Source of the DNA: Leucobacter chironomi DSM 19883
GTDB lineage: Bacteria > Actinomycetota > Actinomycetes > Actinomycetales > Microbacteriaceae
Assembly: GCF_000421845.1 (NCBI RefSeq)
Contig: NZ_ATXU01000002.1
Span: 351,190-415,189, forward strand
DNA length: 64,000 nucleotides
Direction of reading: 5' to 3'
The notes under the pieces were generated by a model. The model ran no database searches. It saw only the letters and a list, made by a program, of their open reading frames with translations, and was not told where the DNA came from. Position numbers and translations under genes: made by a program. Of the stretch, positions 38,595 to 50,313 are shown piece after piece. Each line of letters opens with the position of its first letter. Position 1 is the first letter of the stretch.

Positions 38595-38629
38595 GATCGG
38601 GGCGCTCGGTATCACCGAACGCCCCGATC
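38595..38629. terminator. Hairpin between metQ and metN
   Basis: A 16-bp stem GATCGGGGCGCTCGGT / ACCGAACGCCCCGATC with one mismatch and a three-base loop. Placed after the binding-protein gene, it may cause partial termination so that metQ message exceeds metNI. Confidence 0.65.
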
Positions 38630-38660
38630 CTAATCGCTGCTCGCGCTGCGTGCAGCGCGG

Positions 38661-39578
38661 TTACTTGTTGTCGCGGACCTGAGCCTCGGAGTCGGCGAGG
38701 ATCTCCTGCAGCTCCGAGACCGGCGTCTGCACGAGGATCGCGCTGTCGCCCGAGTTCTCGAAGACGCCGTCCTGCACGTCCTGGTTGGTCTGGTAGATCT
38801 CGACGAGCTTCTTGTAGGTCTCGTTGTCCTTGTCCTCGGCGCGCGCCGCGAAGATGTTGATGAAGTACTTCGCGCCCTCGTCTTCGGGGTCGTCCTGGTA
38901 GAGGGCCTCGTCGAACTTCAGGCCGGCGTCGGTGACGAAGTCGTTGTTGACCACTGCGGCGTCGACGTCCGCGAGCGAGGTCGCGGTGAACGACGCGTCC
39001 ATCTCGGTGACCTGCACCTTCGACGCCGAGGCGTCGATGTCGTCGGGGGTCGAGAAGAGGCTGCCGCCGTCGCTCAGCTCGATGAGCTCGGCCGCCTGCA
39101 GCACGTTGAGCGCGCGGGCGCGGTTCGTCGGGTCGGAGGGGATCGCGACGGTGCCGCCCTCGGGGATGTCGGCGAGCTTGTCGTGCTTGGTCGAGAACAC
39201 GCCGAGCGGGTAGATCGCGGTGGAACCGATCGCCACGAGGTCGTCGTCATTCGCCACGTTGTAGTCGGCGAGGTAGACGATGTGCTGGAACTGGTTGAGG
39301 TCGAGCTCGCCCTCGCTCAGCGCCGGGTTCGGCTGGTTGTAGTCGGTGAAGTCGACGAGCTCGACCTCGATGCCCTCCTCGGCGGCGGCCGCGGAGAAGG
39401 TCTCCCAGTAGGGGTCGCTCGCGCCGACGACGCCGATGCGGACGGTCTCGGAGGCGCCCTCTGCGCCGTCGGAGCCGTCGGTCGCCGCGGGCGCGGCGCA
39501 GCCCGCGAGCGCAGTCGTGGCGGCCAGCGCGAGCGCGGTGACGGAGGCGGCGAGAAGGCCGCGCTTCTTGAAGGTCAT
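38661..39578 (-). CDS. metQ: Methionine-binding lipoprotein
   Basis: Extracellular substrate-binding lipoprotein of the MetNI importer, 305 residues, NlpA family. The signal peptide MTFKKRGLLAASVTALALA ends in the lipobox LAGC with Cys27 as the lipidated residue. YNQPNPALSEGELDLNQFQH and NNDFVTDAGL are hallmark ligand-site segments. ATG at 39578 follows GAGGAG; the ATG at 39590 does not. The 200-bp leader up to gapB holds no SAM riboswitch that I can recognise. Confidence 0.95.
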   Translation of the reverse strand: MTFKKRGLLAASVTALALAATTALAGCAAPAATDGSDGAEGASETVRIGVVGASDPYWETFSAAAAEEGIEVELVDFTDYNQPNPALSEGELDLNQFQHIVYLADYNVANDDDLVAIGSTAIYPLGVFSTKHDKLADIPEGGTVAIPSDPTNRARALNVLQAAELIELSDGGSLFSTPDDIDASASKVQVTEMDASFTATSLADVDAAVVNNDFVTDAGLKFDEALYQDDPEDEGAKYFINIFAARAEDKDNETYKKLVEIYQTNQDVQDGVFENSGDSAILVQTPVSELQEILADSEAQVRDNK

Positions 39579-39792
39579 GATGCTCCTCATGATCGATGTG
39601 CGGGTGGATCGCCGCGCATCGGGCGCGGCGGTACGGGATCAAGCGTGCAGGATCCCGTCCCACCGCGAGAAATCCTGGTGTCACACGGCGTCATCGAAGG
39701 TCGTTCATGGGATACTGGCATTGACGAACAAGCGTCTTCGGCGGGCAGGCCGATTCTCTTCATGACAGTGTTGGAAGGAACCCTCCGTTCAC

Positions 39793-41232
39793 ATGATTCA
39801 GCGTGCTGATGCTCACCTCGAAGCTTGGAAGGCGAAGCAGGAACTCGCAGAGCGGATGATTCCGCTGATCGGCCAGCTCTACCGCGACCACGACGTCGTC
39901 ATGTCGGTGCACGGTCGCAGCCTGGTGGGCCGCTCCCCCATCGACATCATCCGCGCGCACTACTACGCGCACAAGATCGACGACGTCGAGCTGCCCCTGG
40001 CCGAGACCTCCGCCATCGTCGAGGCGCTCGCCAAGATCCAGCCGGGGCCGGTCTCGCTCGACCTCGCCCTGCTTGCGAACGACTTCCGCGCTTCGGGAAG
40101 CGACGACGTCGAGACCTACCTGCGCGAGCAGCTCGCGCCGGTGCTCGACGCGAGCTCCGGCCAGGGCACCGACGTGGTGCTCTACGGCTTCGGGCGCATC
40201 GGCCGCCTGCTCGCCCGCATCATCATCGATCACTCGGGCAGCGGCAACGGCCTCAACCTGCGCGCGATCGTCGTTCGCCGCGGCTCGGAGAACGACCTCG
40301 TCAAGCGCGCCAACCTGCTGCGCCGCGACTCGGTGCATGGCCCCTTCAACGGCACGATCAAGGTGCTCGAGGACGAGAACGCGATCCTCGCGAACGGCGT
40401 GCGGATCCAGGTCATCTACTCGAACGACCCGGCCAGCGTCGACTACACCGAGTACGGCATCGAGAACGCGATCCTGGTCGACAACACCGGCCGCTGGCGC
40501 GACGCCGACGGTCTCGGCCAGCACCTGCAGAACAAGGGCATCTCCCGCGTACTGCTCACCGCACCCGGCAAGGGCGACATGCTCAACGTGGTCTACGGCG
40601 TCAACAACGACAAGATCACCGACGAGCACACGATCCTCAGCGCGGCCTCATGCACGACCAACGCGATCACCCCGGTGCTCAAGGTGCTGAACGACCGCTT
40701 CGGCGTGAAGCGCGGCCACGTGGAGACGGTGCACTCGTACACCAACGATCAGAACCTCATCGACAACTTCCACAAGGGCGACCGTCGCGGCCGCTCCGCC
40801 GCGCTGAACATGGTGCTCACCGAGACCGGTGCGGCGAAGGCCGTGGCGAAGGCGCTGCCCGAGTTCGAGGGCAAGCTCACCGGCAACGCGATCCGCGTGC
40901 CCACCCCGGACGTGTCGATGGCGGTGCTCAACCTGCAGCTCGAGCAGGAGACCACGAGCGACGAGATCAACGCGTTCCTCGAGGAGGTGTCGCTGACGGG
41001 TGCGCTGCGCACCCAGATCGACTACGTCGCCTCCCCCGAGATCGTGTCGAACGACTTCGTCGGCTCGAACCGCGCCGGTATCGTCGACGGCCTCGCGACG
41101 ATCGTCACGGGCGACAGCGCCGTGGTGTACGTCTGGTACGACAACGAGTACGGCTACAGCTGCCAGGTGGTGCGCATCATCGAGCAGCTGGCGGGCAACC
41201 ACCCCGCGCATCTTCCGGCGCTCAAGGCCTGA
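39793..41232 (+). CDS. Glyceraldehyde-3-phosphate dehydrogenase, long (GapB-like) form
   Basis: NAD(P)-dependent GAPDH of 479 residues. The usual catalytic core (LYGFGRIGRLLARI nucleotide-binding start, Cys287 in SAASCTTNAITP) is preceded by a helical extension of about 125 residues. The same architecture is seen in Corynebacterium GapB, a mainly gluconeogenic, NADP-preferring enzyme; that role is inferred here. It is followed 34 bases later by a universal stress protein gene. Confidence 0.92.
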   Translation: MIQRADAHLEAWKAKQELAERMIPLIGQLYRDHDVVMSVHGRSLVGRSPIDIIRAHYYAHKIDDVELPLAETSAIVEALAKIQPGPVSLDLALLANDFRASGSDDVETYLREQLAPVLDASSGQGTDVVLYGFGRIGRLLARIIIDHSGSGNGLNLRAIVVRRGSENDLVKRANLLRRDSVHGPFNGTIKVLEDENAILANGVRIQVIYSNDPASVDYTEYGIENAILVDNTGRWRDADGLGQHLQNKGISRVLLTAPGKGDMLNVVYGVNNDKITDEHTILSAASCTTNAITPVLKVLNDRFGVKRGHVETVHSYTNDQNLIDNFHKGDRRGRSAALNMVLTETGAAKAVAKALPEFEGKLTGNAIRVPTPDVSMAVLNLQLEQETTSDEINAFLEEVSLTGALRTQIDYVASPEIVSNDFVGSNRAGIVDGLATIVTGDSAVVYVWYDNEYGYSCQVVRIIEQLAGNHPAHLPALKA

Positions 41233-41266
41233 GCCCGCGCCGCAGAACCGAGAGAAAGGAACGAAG

Positions 41267-42115
41267 ATGTCACTGAAGTACCTCATCGGTGTCGATGGAT
41301 CCGAGCAGAGCCGGGTCGCACTCGCCTGGGGCCTCGCCCGCGCCTCCGAGCGCGGAGCCGAGGTCGAGCTGCTGCACGTCGCCGACGACTCCTTCCTCTC
41401 GGAGAGCGTCGCCTTCCTCTCGGAGGCGCAGCAGGCGTCCGAGCAGATGCTCCAAGCCGAGACCGAGTACGCTCGCAGCCTCGGCTTCACTGGCAAGATC
41501 TCGGGCACCGCGGTCGTGGGCCACCCGATCGCGGAGGTCGAGGAGGCCTCGAAGCGCGCCGACCTGCTCATCCTGGGCGCCCACAACGGGAGCCGCTTCG
41601 CGGGGTCTTTCTTCGGCACTCGCGCGGTGAAGGTCGCGGCGACCGCGCACTGCCCGGTCGCCGTGATCCCCGCGGTCGCGGCGGCCGAGCCGAAGGCCGG
41701 CGTGGTCGTGGGCGTCGACGGTTCGGAGGCCTCGAGGAAGGCGATCGCGGTCGCCGCCGAGTCGGCCTCCTTCCGGGGTTCGCCCCTGATCGCGGTCTAC
41801 GCGTGGATGCCGCCGCTCACGCCGGGCCTCGAGTACCTGTGGAGCGAGGAGCTGGTCGAGTCGCAGCGCTCGGCGGCCGAGGAGGCCATCGCGATCGGCG
41901 TGGCCGGCCTCGCCGAACGCTACCCCGACCTCGAGATCCGCCGCGAGATCGTGCAGTCGCCCCCTGTGGCGGCGCTCGTGCAGGCGGCTGAGGGTGCGGA
42001 ACTGCTGGTCGTGGGCAGCCGCGGTCGCGGCGGCATCTCGCGACTGCTGCTCGGCTCGGTGAGCCACGGCGTGCTGCAGGCGCTGCCGTGCCCTGTCGTG
42101 GTGACCCGCGGCTGA
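41267..42115 (+). CDS. Tandem universal stress protein (UspA)
   Basis: Cytosolic protein of 282 residues made of two Usp domains (about 1-140 and 147-282). Each begins with a hydrophobic strand and Asp (LIGVDGSEQSR and VVVGVDGSEASRK). The second retains the ATP-binding loop GSRGRGGISRLLLGSVSHGVL, of which GSRGRGG and GSVS are key; the first has GAHNGSRFAGSFFGTRA. AAAGGA precedes the ATG. Probably co-transcribed with the dehydrogenase. Confidence 0.93.
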   Translation: MSLKYLIGVDGSEQSRVALAWGLARASERGAEVELLHVADDSFLSESVAFLSEAQQASEQMLQAETEYARSLGFTGKISGTAVVGHPIAEVEEASKRADLLILGAHNGSRFAGSFFGTRAVKVAATAHCPVAVIPAVAAAEPKAGVVVGVDGSEASRKAIAVAAESASFRGSPLIAVYAWMPPLTPGLEYLWSEELVESQRSAAEEAIAIGVAGLAERYPDLEIRREIVQSPPVAALVQAAEGAELLVVGSRGRGGISRLLLGSVSHGVLQALPCPVVVTRG

Positions 42116-42129
42116 GCCCGCTCGGCATC

Positions 42130-42777
42130 ATGTCTGCAGCACGGATCGACCGGGTGGTGACCCGCGGCCTCGTCGGCGCGGGTCGCCCCGGCTACCCCGT
42201 CGACGGGGTCGAGCTCGAGAACAACACGTGGATCGTCGGCGACGACGAGCAGGCGCTGATCATCGACGCCTCGCACGACGCGGAGGCGATCGCGGCCGCG
42301 GTGGGCGAGCGGGACGCCCTGGGGATCCTGCTCACCCACGGCCACGAGGATCACGTGAACGCGGCGCTCGACGCCGCTGACCGGCTCGACACGCACGTGT
42401 ACCTGCACCCGGCCGACCTCTTCCTCTGGCAGCAGACGCACGGAGATGCGCTGCCCGACTTCGAGCTCGCCGACGGCGCAACCTTCTTCGTCGCCGGCGT
42501 CGAGCTCGCGGTCGCGCACACGCCCGGCCACACGCCCGGCTCGGTGTGCTTCATCGCGCCGGCGCTCGGCACGGTGTTCTCCGGCGACACGCTCTTCCGG
42601 GGCGGTCCGGGCGCCACCCGCTGGGAGTACTCGAGCTTCGAGCAGATCGTCGAGTCGATCCGCACCCGCCTCTTCACGCTGCCCGGCGCGACCGTCGCCC
42701 GGCCGGGTCACGGCGAACTCACCTCGGTGGCCGACGAGATGCCCGATCTCGAGGCGTGGCTCGCCAGGGGTTGGTAG
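42130..42777 (+). CDS. Metallo-beta-lactamase-fold hydrolase (glyoxalase II-like)
   Basis: Protein of 215 residues with the MBL zinc motifs LTHGHEDHV, HTPGHTPGS, the metal-bridging Asp in VFSGDTLFRGG, and RPGHGELTS. It resembles hydroxyacylglutathione hydrolase-like enzymes; the substrate is unknown, and a mycothiol thioester hydrolase role is one possibility. ATG at 42130 lies 14 bases after the Usp stop. A start at 42088 inside the Usp gene is unlikely. Confidence 0.88.
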   Translation: MSAARIDRVVTRGLVGAGRPGYPVDGVELENNTWIVGDDEQALIIDASHDAEAIAAAVGERDALGILLTHGHEDHVNAALDAADRLDTHVYLHPADLFLWQQTHGDALPDFELADGATFFVAGVELAVAHTPGHTPGSVCFIAPALGTVFSGDTLFRGGPGATRWEYSSFEQIVESIRTRLFTLPGATVARPGHGELTSVADEMPDLEAWLARGW

Positions 42778-42922
42778 CAGAGGCTGGTAGCAGGGGCTCG
42801 TTCCCGTTGCGAGCCGTGGCATCGCGCTGCGGCGAGGGTCTAGACTTGGCCGGTCGCAATGCAGCGCAGTCCTCAGCGAGCGGGCGGATCCGGGCGCACG
42901 CCCGCCATCCGAAAGGTCGACC

Positions 42923-44164
42923 GTGACCGTTGCCCCGCTCTCCCCGCTCCGCCGCGGAATCGCGCTGTTCGCGCTCGCCTTCGGCGGGTTCGGGATCGGC
43001 GTGACCGAGTTCGCCACGATGGGTTTGCTGCCCGACATCGCGGACGAGCTGCTGCCCGGCTTCGCCCAGGCTCCGGATCAGGTGATCGCGCAGGCCGGCG
43101 CGCTCGTCACGGCCTACGCACTCGGCGTGGTGGTCGGAGCCCCCACGTTCGCGGTGCTCGCCGCTCGCATGTCGCAGACCAGGCTCGCGTTCTGGCTGCT
43201 GGGGCTGCTCGTCGCCGGCACGGTGGCGTCGGCCTGCATGCCGACGTTCGGGTCGCTCGCGATCTTCCGCTTCGTCGCCGGTCTGCCGCACGGTGCCTAC
43301 TTCGGCGTAGCGTCACTGCTCGCTGCGCGCATCATGGGTCCGGGGCGTCAGGGGCGCGGGATCGCGCTCGCACTCTCGGGACTCACGATCGCGAACGTCG
43401 TCGGTGTGCCGCTCGCCACGGGAATGGGCCAGGCGCTCGGCTGGCGCTCAGCCTACGTGCTCGTCGCGGTGATCTTCGCGACGACGCTGCTGCTCGCCGC
43501 GCTCGCACTCCCCCGGTATCCCGGCAATCCGTCGCGCAGTCCCCTGCGGGAGCTCTCGGCGTTGCGCAATCCCCGGATCTGGGTGATGATCGCCGTCGGC
43601 TCGGTGGGGTTCGGCGGATTCTTCGCCGTCTACTCGTACATCGCCGAGGTGACGACCCGTGAGACCGGGCTCTCCCCCTCGACGGTGCCGTGGGTGCTGG
43701 CCTGTCTCGGCCTCGGCATGACGATCGGCAACCTCGTCGGGGGCTGGGCCACCGACCGCAATCCGCGTCGCACCGTCAACTGGGGGTTCATCGCGTTCAT
43801 CGCCGCACTCGTGCTGTACACGCAGTTCGCGTGGCACCCGTTGGGGCTCTTCGCGTGCGTGTTCGTGCTGGGCGGTACCTCGTCGCTGCTGATCCCCTCC
43901 ATCCAGGCGAGGCTGATTCGCATCTCCGACGAGGCGGCGCTGCTCGGCGCCGCGGTGAACCACGCCGCATTCAACATCGGCAACAGCCTCGGCGCGTGGC
44001 TGGGCGGTCTCGTCATCGCGAGCGGCCTGGGGTACCTCGCGCCCGGATGGGTGGGCGCCGCGCTCGCGGTCGCGGGGCTCGGGCTCGTGCTGCTCAGCAA
44101 CGCTGTCGAGGCGCGCGACAAGGCGCGCGGCCTCGACACCGTCGGCATCCGCGTGGTGGAGTAG
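42923..44164 (+). CDS. MFS transporter (AraJ/PbuE-type efflux)
   Basis: Twelve-helix major facilitator of 413 residues. The N-terminus FALAFGGFGIGVTEFATMG, the motif-A region after helix 2 (LAARMSQTRLAFW), and the inter-domain loop RYPGNPSRSPLRELSALRNP fit the DHA1 drug-efflux subgroup. Starts GTG after GAAAGG. The substrate cannot be predicted. Converges on the flavin reductase gene with nine bases between stops. Confidence 0.9.
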   Translation: MTVAPLSPLRRGIALFALAFGGFGIGVTEFATMGLLPDIADELLPGFAQAPDQVIAQAGALVTAYALGVVVGAPTFAVLAARMSQTRLAFWLLGLLVAGTVASACMPTFGSLAIFRFVAGLPHGAYFGVASLLAARIMGPGRQGRGIALALSGLTIANVVGVPLATGMGQALGWRSAYVLVAVIFATTLLLAALALPRYPGNPSRSPLRELSALRNPRIWVMIAVGSVGFGGFFAVYSYIAEVTTRETGLSPSTVPWVLACLGLGMTIGNLVGGWATDRNPRRTVNWGFIAFIAALVLYTQFAWHPLGLFACVFVLGGTSSLLIPSIQARLIRISDEAALLGAAVNHAAFNIGNSLGAWLGGLVIASGLGYLAPGWVGAALAVAGLGLVLLSNAVEARDKARGLDTVGIRVVE

Positions 44165-44173
44165 CCCCGTTCG

Positions 44174-44680
44174 CTACTCCACGGGCGCGAGTGTGCGGAA
44201 GGCCCGGTCGAGATAGACCATCGGATCGGCCGTATCGCCGAAGACGGCGTCGAGCACCTCCGCCACGACGATCACCGAGGCGCCCACTCCGAGCGAGTGC
44301 AGAGTGCGGCAGCGCAACGCGACGCGGGTGCTCGGCAGGTGCGGTTCGCCCGTCGGCAAAGTCTCCCAGCCCTGCTCGGCGGTGAAGCGCTCCGATCCGG
44401 ACACCGCAAACGTCGCACCGATCGATGCGTGACGCGCGTCGAGCAGGTGCACGAGGTAGGTGTCGGCCGCGAGAATGCCGCCCGCGCTGCCCGTAGCGCG
44501 CGTGACCGAGAACGAGAGCGTCGCGGGATCGAGCCCGACCGAGGCGACGCTCGATGCGGTGAGCCCCACCGGGCCCTCCGGCGTCTGCGCCGTGATGAGC
44601 GACACCCCCGCCGGATGCTCCCTGAACGCGCGCTTGAGCGCCTCGGCGCCGGTGTTCTCGGTCTGCGGATCTGCGGCCAT
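44174..44680 (-). CDS. Flavin reductase-like protein
   Basis: FMN-binding split-barrel protein of 168 residues in the HpaC/flavin reductase family. KRAFREHPAGVSLITAQTPEG and GLTASSVASVGLDPATLSFSV are the flavin-binding signatures, and HLLDARHASIGATFA follows. It would supply reduced FMN to a partner mono-oxygenase, which is not in this window. ATG at 44680 follows GGGAGGG; an ATG at 44698 is possible. Confidence 0.9.
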   Translation of the reverse strand: MAADPQTENTGAEALKRAFREHPAGVSLITAQTPEGPVGLTASSVASVGLDPATLSFSVTRATGSAGGILAADTYLVHLLDARHASIGATFAVSGSERFTAEQGWETLPTGEPHLPSTRVALRCRTLHSLGVGASVIVVAEVLDAVFGDTADPMVYLDRAFRTLAPVE

Positions 44681-44802
44681 CCGGTGGCCCTCCCTCATCT
44701 CGTGGGCCGCATCGGGGCGGCCGCGTTCGTCGACGCCGTTCTCAACGCGGCGCGATCCGGAATCATTCCTCACAGCACCTGGCAGCGCATCCGCACGAGG
44801 CG

Positions 44803-44808
44803 TAGGCT
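44803..44808 (+). promoter_or_regulatory. -10 box for a leaderless glutathione-peroxidase transcript
   Basis: TAGGCT ends seven bases before the ATG at 44816; no Shine-Dalgarno sequence. Confidence 0.55.
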
Positions 44809-44815
44809 GGCCGAC

Positions 44816-45304
44816 ATGGACGAGCTGCGCGAGGTGCCCCTGACCACGATCGACGGCGATCAGACCTCGCTCGCGGAGTACGCGGATCGCGCCGTGCTCA
44901 TCGTCAACGTAGCTTCGAAGTGCGGGCTCACACCCCAGTACGCAAAGCTCGAAGAGCTGCAGCGGCGGTACGCGGATCGCGGGCTGACGGTGCTCGGCTT
45001 CCCCTGCAACCAGTTCCTGGGTCAAGAGCCCGGTAGCGCCGACGACATCAAGACCTTCTGCTCGACGAGCTACGGCGTCACCTTCCCGCTCATGGAGAAG
45101 GTGCGCGTCAACGGGCGCCGCAAGCACCCGCTCTACGCGCTGCTGCGCGAGACGCCCGATGCGGAGGGCAAGCGCGGGCGGATCAGCTGGAACTTCGAGA
45201 AGTTCCTGCTCGCGCCCGACGGCTCGGTGAGCCGCTTCCGCCCGACCGTGGAGCCCGACGATCCTACGGTGATCGCCGCCATCGAAGCCGCGCTTCCTGC
45301 GTAG
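44816..45304 (+). CDS. Glutathione peroxidase-family (thioredoxin-dependent) peroxidase
   Basis: Peroxidase of 162 residues. The peroxidatic Cys36 in NVASKCGLTPQY, the FPCNQFLGQEPG box with Cys64, and Cys82 as the likely resolving cysteine define a Cys-type GPx that is normally reduced by thioredoxin. Trp in ISWNFEKFL completes the catalytic set. Actinobacteria lack glutathione, supporting a thioredoxin donor. Divergent from the flavin reductase gene. Confidence 0.93.
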   Translation: MDELREVPLTTIDGDQTSLAEYADRAVLIVNVASKCGLTPQYAKLEELQRRYADRGLTVLGFPCNQFLGQEPGSADDIKTFCSTSYGVTFPLMEKVRVNGRRKHPLYALLRETPDAEGKRGRISWNFEKFLLAPDGSVSRFRPTVEPDDPTVIAAIEAALPA

Positions 45305-45346
45305 GAAGCGGGAGCCTTGCTGCGCAGGACGGCGATGGAGTGAACG

Positions 45347-45513
45347 GTGCGCCCGGAGGGACTCGAACCCGCCCAGCCGCTCAGGGCAACGCGCCAGCGT
45401 TGCGCGGCGATGGCGCGTGGCGAGCCTGCGAGCCACGTTGAGGGTTCATCGATGAGCCCGACGGGCACGTGAGGGAGCGAAGCGAGTGAGTGCGCCCGGA
45501 GGGACTCGAACCC
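45347..45513. repeat. 24-bp direct repeat of the tRNA-Val 3' end
   Basis: The 24 bases at 45490-45513 (3' end of tRNA-Val, T-arm and acceptor) recur exactly at 45347-45370, 143 bases apart. Duplicated tRNA 3' ends are the usual footprint of integrase-mediated insertion. The enclosed 119 bp carries no gene. Confidence 0.8.
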
Positions 45514-45564
45514 CCGACCCTCTCGGTGTAAACGAGATGCTCTAACCAACTGAGCTACAGGCGC
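45491..45564 (-). tRNA. tRNA-Val (UAC)
   Basis: On the minus strand the acceptor GCGCCTG pairs with CGGGCGC, the D-loop reads AGCTCAGTTGGTTAGAGC, the anticodon arm is TCTCG-TTTACAC-CGAGA with anticodon TAC, and the T-arm is GGGGG-TTCGAGT-CCCTC. The CCA end is not encoded. Confidence 0.95.
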
Positions 45565-45641
45565 GTGACCGCGAGGCGGACCTCCCCAGCATAGGGGACG
45601 CCGCCTCGCGGTCGCGAATCACGCAGTCGCGCTCTCGCCGC

Positions 45642-46103
45642 TCAGGCGAGCTGGGCGAGCGCCTCGCGGTAGGCGCCGAAATCGCGGGCCTCGCCGGGTG
45701 CGGTCTCGAACGAGGCCAGCACGCGGCGGTCCTCGCCGATGATGAGGGTCGCGCGGGTCGCGATCCCGGCCTCCTCGACGAACGCACCGTACTGCCGGGC
45801 CACCTCGCCGTGCGGCCAGAAGTCGGAGAGGATCGAGAACTCGTAGCCCTCCTGCTGCGCCCAGGCCTGCAGCGCGTAGACGGAGTCGATCGAGATGCCG
45901 AGCAGGCGCACCTTGCTGTCGGCGAAGATCGACAGGTTGTCGCGCAGCTCGCACAGCTCACCCGTGCAGATGCCGGAGAACGCGAACGGGAAGAAGACGA
46001 GCGCAACGGGCCCCTCCGCGACCAGCTCCGACAGCGTCAGCTCCTCGCCGTGCTGATCCGAGAGCGTGAAATCGGGCGCCTGCGCGCCGACCTCGAGCAC
46101 CAT
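45642..46103 (-). CDS. Peroxiredoxin (AhpE/Bcp-like)
   Basis: Thiol peroxidase of 153 residues. The peroxidatic Cys46 in FPFAFSGICTGELC is in the PxxxT/SxxC setting and Cys51 may resolve it. LLGISIDSVYALQAWAQQ and YGAFVEEAGIATRATLII match AhpE-type proteins, which detoxify peroxides and peroxynitrite. ATG at 46103 has GGAGG five bases upstream. Confidence 0.93.
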   Translation of the reverse strand: MVLEVGAQAPDFTLSDQHGEELTLSELVAEGPVALVFFPFAFSGICTGELCELRDNLSIFADSKVRLLGISIDSVYALQAWAQQEGYEFSILSDFWPHGEVARQYGAFVEEAGIATRATLIIGEDRRVLASFETAPGEARDFGAYREALAQLA

Positions 46104-46270
46104 GGGTGCCTCCTTACCGGCGCCTGAAACGCCATCGATGTACGAACGCCTCCACACTACCGACCCCCGGTCGTCGCAGACGAGATCCGCCGTCTTCCAA
46201 TCGCCACCGAATATTGTGCGTCTGTGACACCTTCAACAAGGGTTATGCGAGTTTCTTCGTGGAACTTCGA

Positions 46271-46276
46271 TAGTCT
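46271..46276 (+). promoter_or_regulatory. Candidate -10 of the aceE promoter
   Basis: TAGTCT in the 275-bp gap before aceE, about 100 bases ahead of the start codon, so this transcript would have a long leader. No clear -35 and no operator I can name. Confidence 0.35.
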
Positions 46277-46378
46277 GGACCGGACCCGCGGACCAGCGGG
46301 GCTGACCGAGCATGCCGCGAACGACTGCACCAACCCGCTTCGCAGCGCGGCGCTCCCAGTGGTGATTGGAGCACAACC

Positions 46379-49105
<2,727 letters not shown>

Positions 49106-49119
49106 TCGAGCGATCGCAC

Positions 49120-50313
49120 ATGGATCGGACGAAGGAGCAGGAACTCGCCTGGTTGCGGACCATCACGGGCGAGCTCTCCACGCGCACCATCACCCGGCTC
49201 GACGAGACGCTGCCCTGGTACGGCAAGATGCCGCCCAGTCGGCGCTCGTCGGTCGGGCTGGTGGCGCAGACCGGCATCAGCTCGTTCATCCAGTGGTACG
49301 AGGATCCGAGTTCGACACCGTGGATCGCGTCGGACGTGTTCGGCGCGGCCCCGCGCGAGCTGCTGCGCTCGATCAGCCTGCAGGAGACCCTGCAGCTGAT
49401 CCGCGTGGTGGTCTCGGTCGTCGAGGAGCGGGTGGCTCCGCGCAGCGAGCCGCTGCGCGAGGCCGTGCTCCACTACTCTCGCGACGTCGCGTTCGCGGCG
49501 GCCGACGTGTACGCCCGTGCGGCCGAGGCCCGCGGGCTGTGGGATGCCAGGCTTGAGGCGCTCGTCGTCGACTCGATCCTCACGGGCGAGAGCGATGACG
49601 AGCTGCCGAGCCGGATCGCGGCTCTCGGCTGGCACGGCGACGGTGAGGCCGCCGTGCTCGTCGGCACTGCTGAGCGCGTCGTCGATGTGGATCAGCTGCG
49701 CCGTTCTGCGCGACACGCCGGCGCGGATGTGCTGATCGGCCTGCAGGGCACCCGCCTCGTGCTCGTGCTGGGCCGTTTGGACGCGCCGCTGCCGGGTGCG
49801 ACTCCCGCGGAGACCCAGTTGGGCTTCTTGGAGATCGCCGGCCGGCTGGCGGACGGCTTCTCGGATGGACCGCTGGTGCTCGGACCGACCGTCGACAACC
49901 TCGTGGACGCGTCGCGCAGCGCGCGGGCCGCGCTCGCGGGGGTCGCAGTGGCACGATCGTGGCGCAACGCGCCCCGCCCCGTCGCGGCCGACGATCTGCT
50001 GCCGGAGCGCGCGCTGGCGGGCGATGGTCTTGCGCGTCGCACGCTCATCGAGCAGATCTACGAACCGCTCGCCGCGCACTCGGGCGAGCTGCTGGAGACG
50101 CTGTGGTGCTATCTCGACAACGGGCGCTCCCTTGAGGCGACTGCGCGGGAGCTGTTCGTGCACCCCAATACGGTGCGCTACCGGCTCAAGAAGGTCTCGG
50201 AGGTGATCGGCTGGAACGCGACAGGTGCGCGGGAGGCCCTGATCTTGCAGTCCGCGCTCATCACCGGCTCTATCGCCCACAATGGACGGCGCGCAGCGCC
50301 GTCTGCAAAGTAG
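49120..50313 (+). CDS. fasR: PucR/CdaR-family regulator of fatty-acid synthesis (FasR-like)
   Basis: Transcription factor of 397 residues. A variable N-terminal sensory region and a GGDEF-like middle are followed by a PucR helix-turn-helix at the C-terminus (TLWCYLDNGRSLEATARELF then HPNTVRYRLKKV). Position directly before fabD-fabH-acpP-fabF matches Streptomyces FasR, an activator of that operon. No ribosome site, so translation is probably coupled to aceE. Its last codons lie inside the first unit of a 64-bp tandem repeat. Confidence 0.87.
   Translation: MDRTKEQELAWLRTITGELSTRTITRLDETLPWYGKMPPSRRSSVGLVAQTGISSFIQWYEDPSSTPWIASDVFGAAPRELLRSISLQETLQLIRVVVSVVEERVAPRSEPLREAVLHYSRDVAFAAADVYARAAEARGLWDARLEALVVDSILTGESDDELPSRIAALGWHGDGEAAVLVGTAERVVDVDQLRRSARHAGADVLIGLQGTRLVLVLGRLDAPLPGATPAETQLGFLEIAGRLADGFSDGPLVLGPTVDNLVDASRSARAALAGVAVARSWRNAPRPVAADDLLPERALAGDGLARRTLIEQIYEPLAAHSGELLETLWCYLDNGRSLEATARELFVHPNTVRYRLKKVSEVIGWNATGAREALILQSALITGSIAHNGRRAAPSAK

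Noticed and set aside
39579..39792. SAM riboswitch in the metQ leader
   Set aside because: I could not find conserved core sequences or stems of SAM-I, SAM-II or SAM-IV in the minus-strand leader.
45371..45489. A gene within the tRNA-Val repeat interval
   Set aside because: Only 119 bases with short inverted repeats and no credible start or ribosome site.
46158..46378. CRP/GlxR-type site in the aceE upstream region
   Set aside because: TGTG and GACAC pieces occur but not with the required spacing and symmetry.
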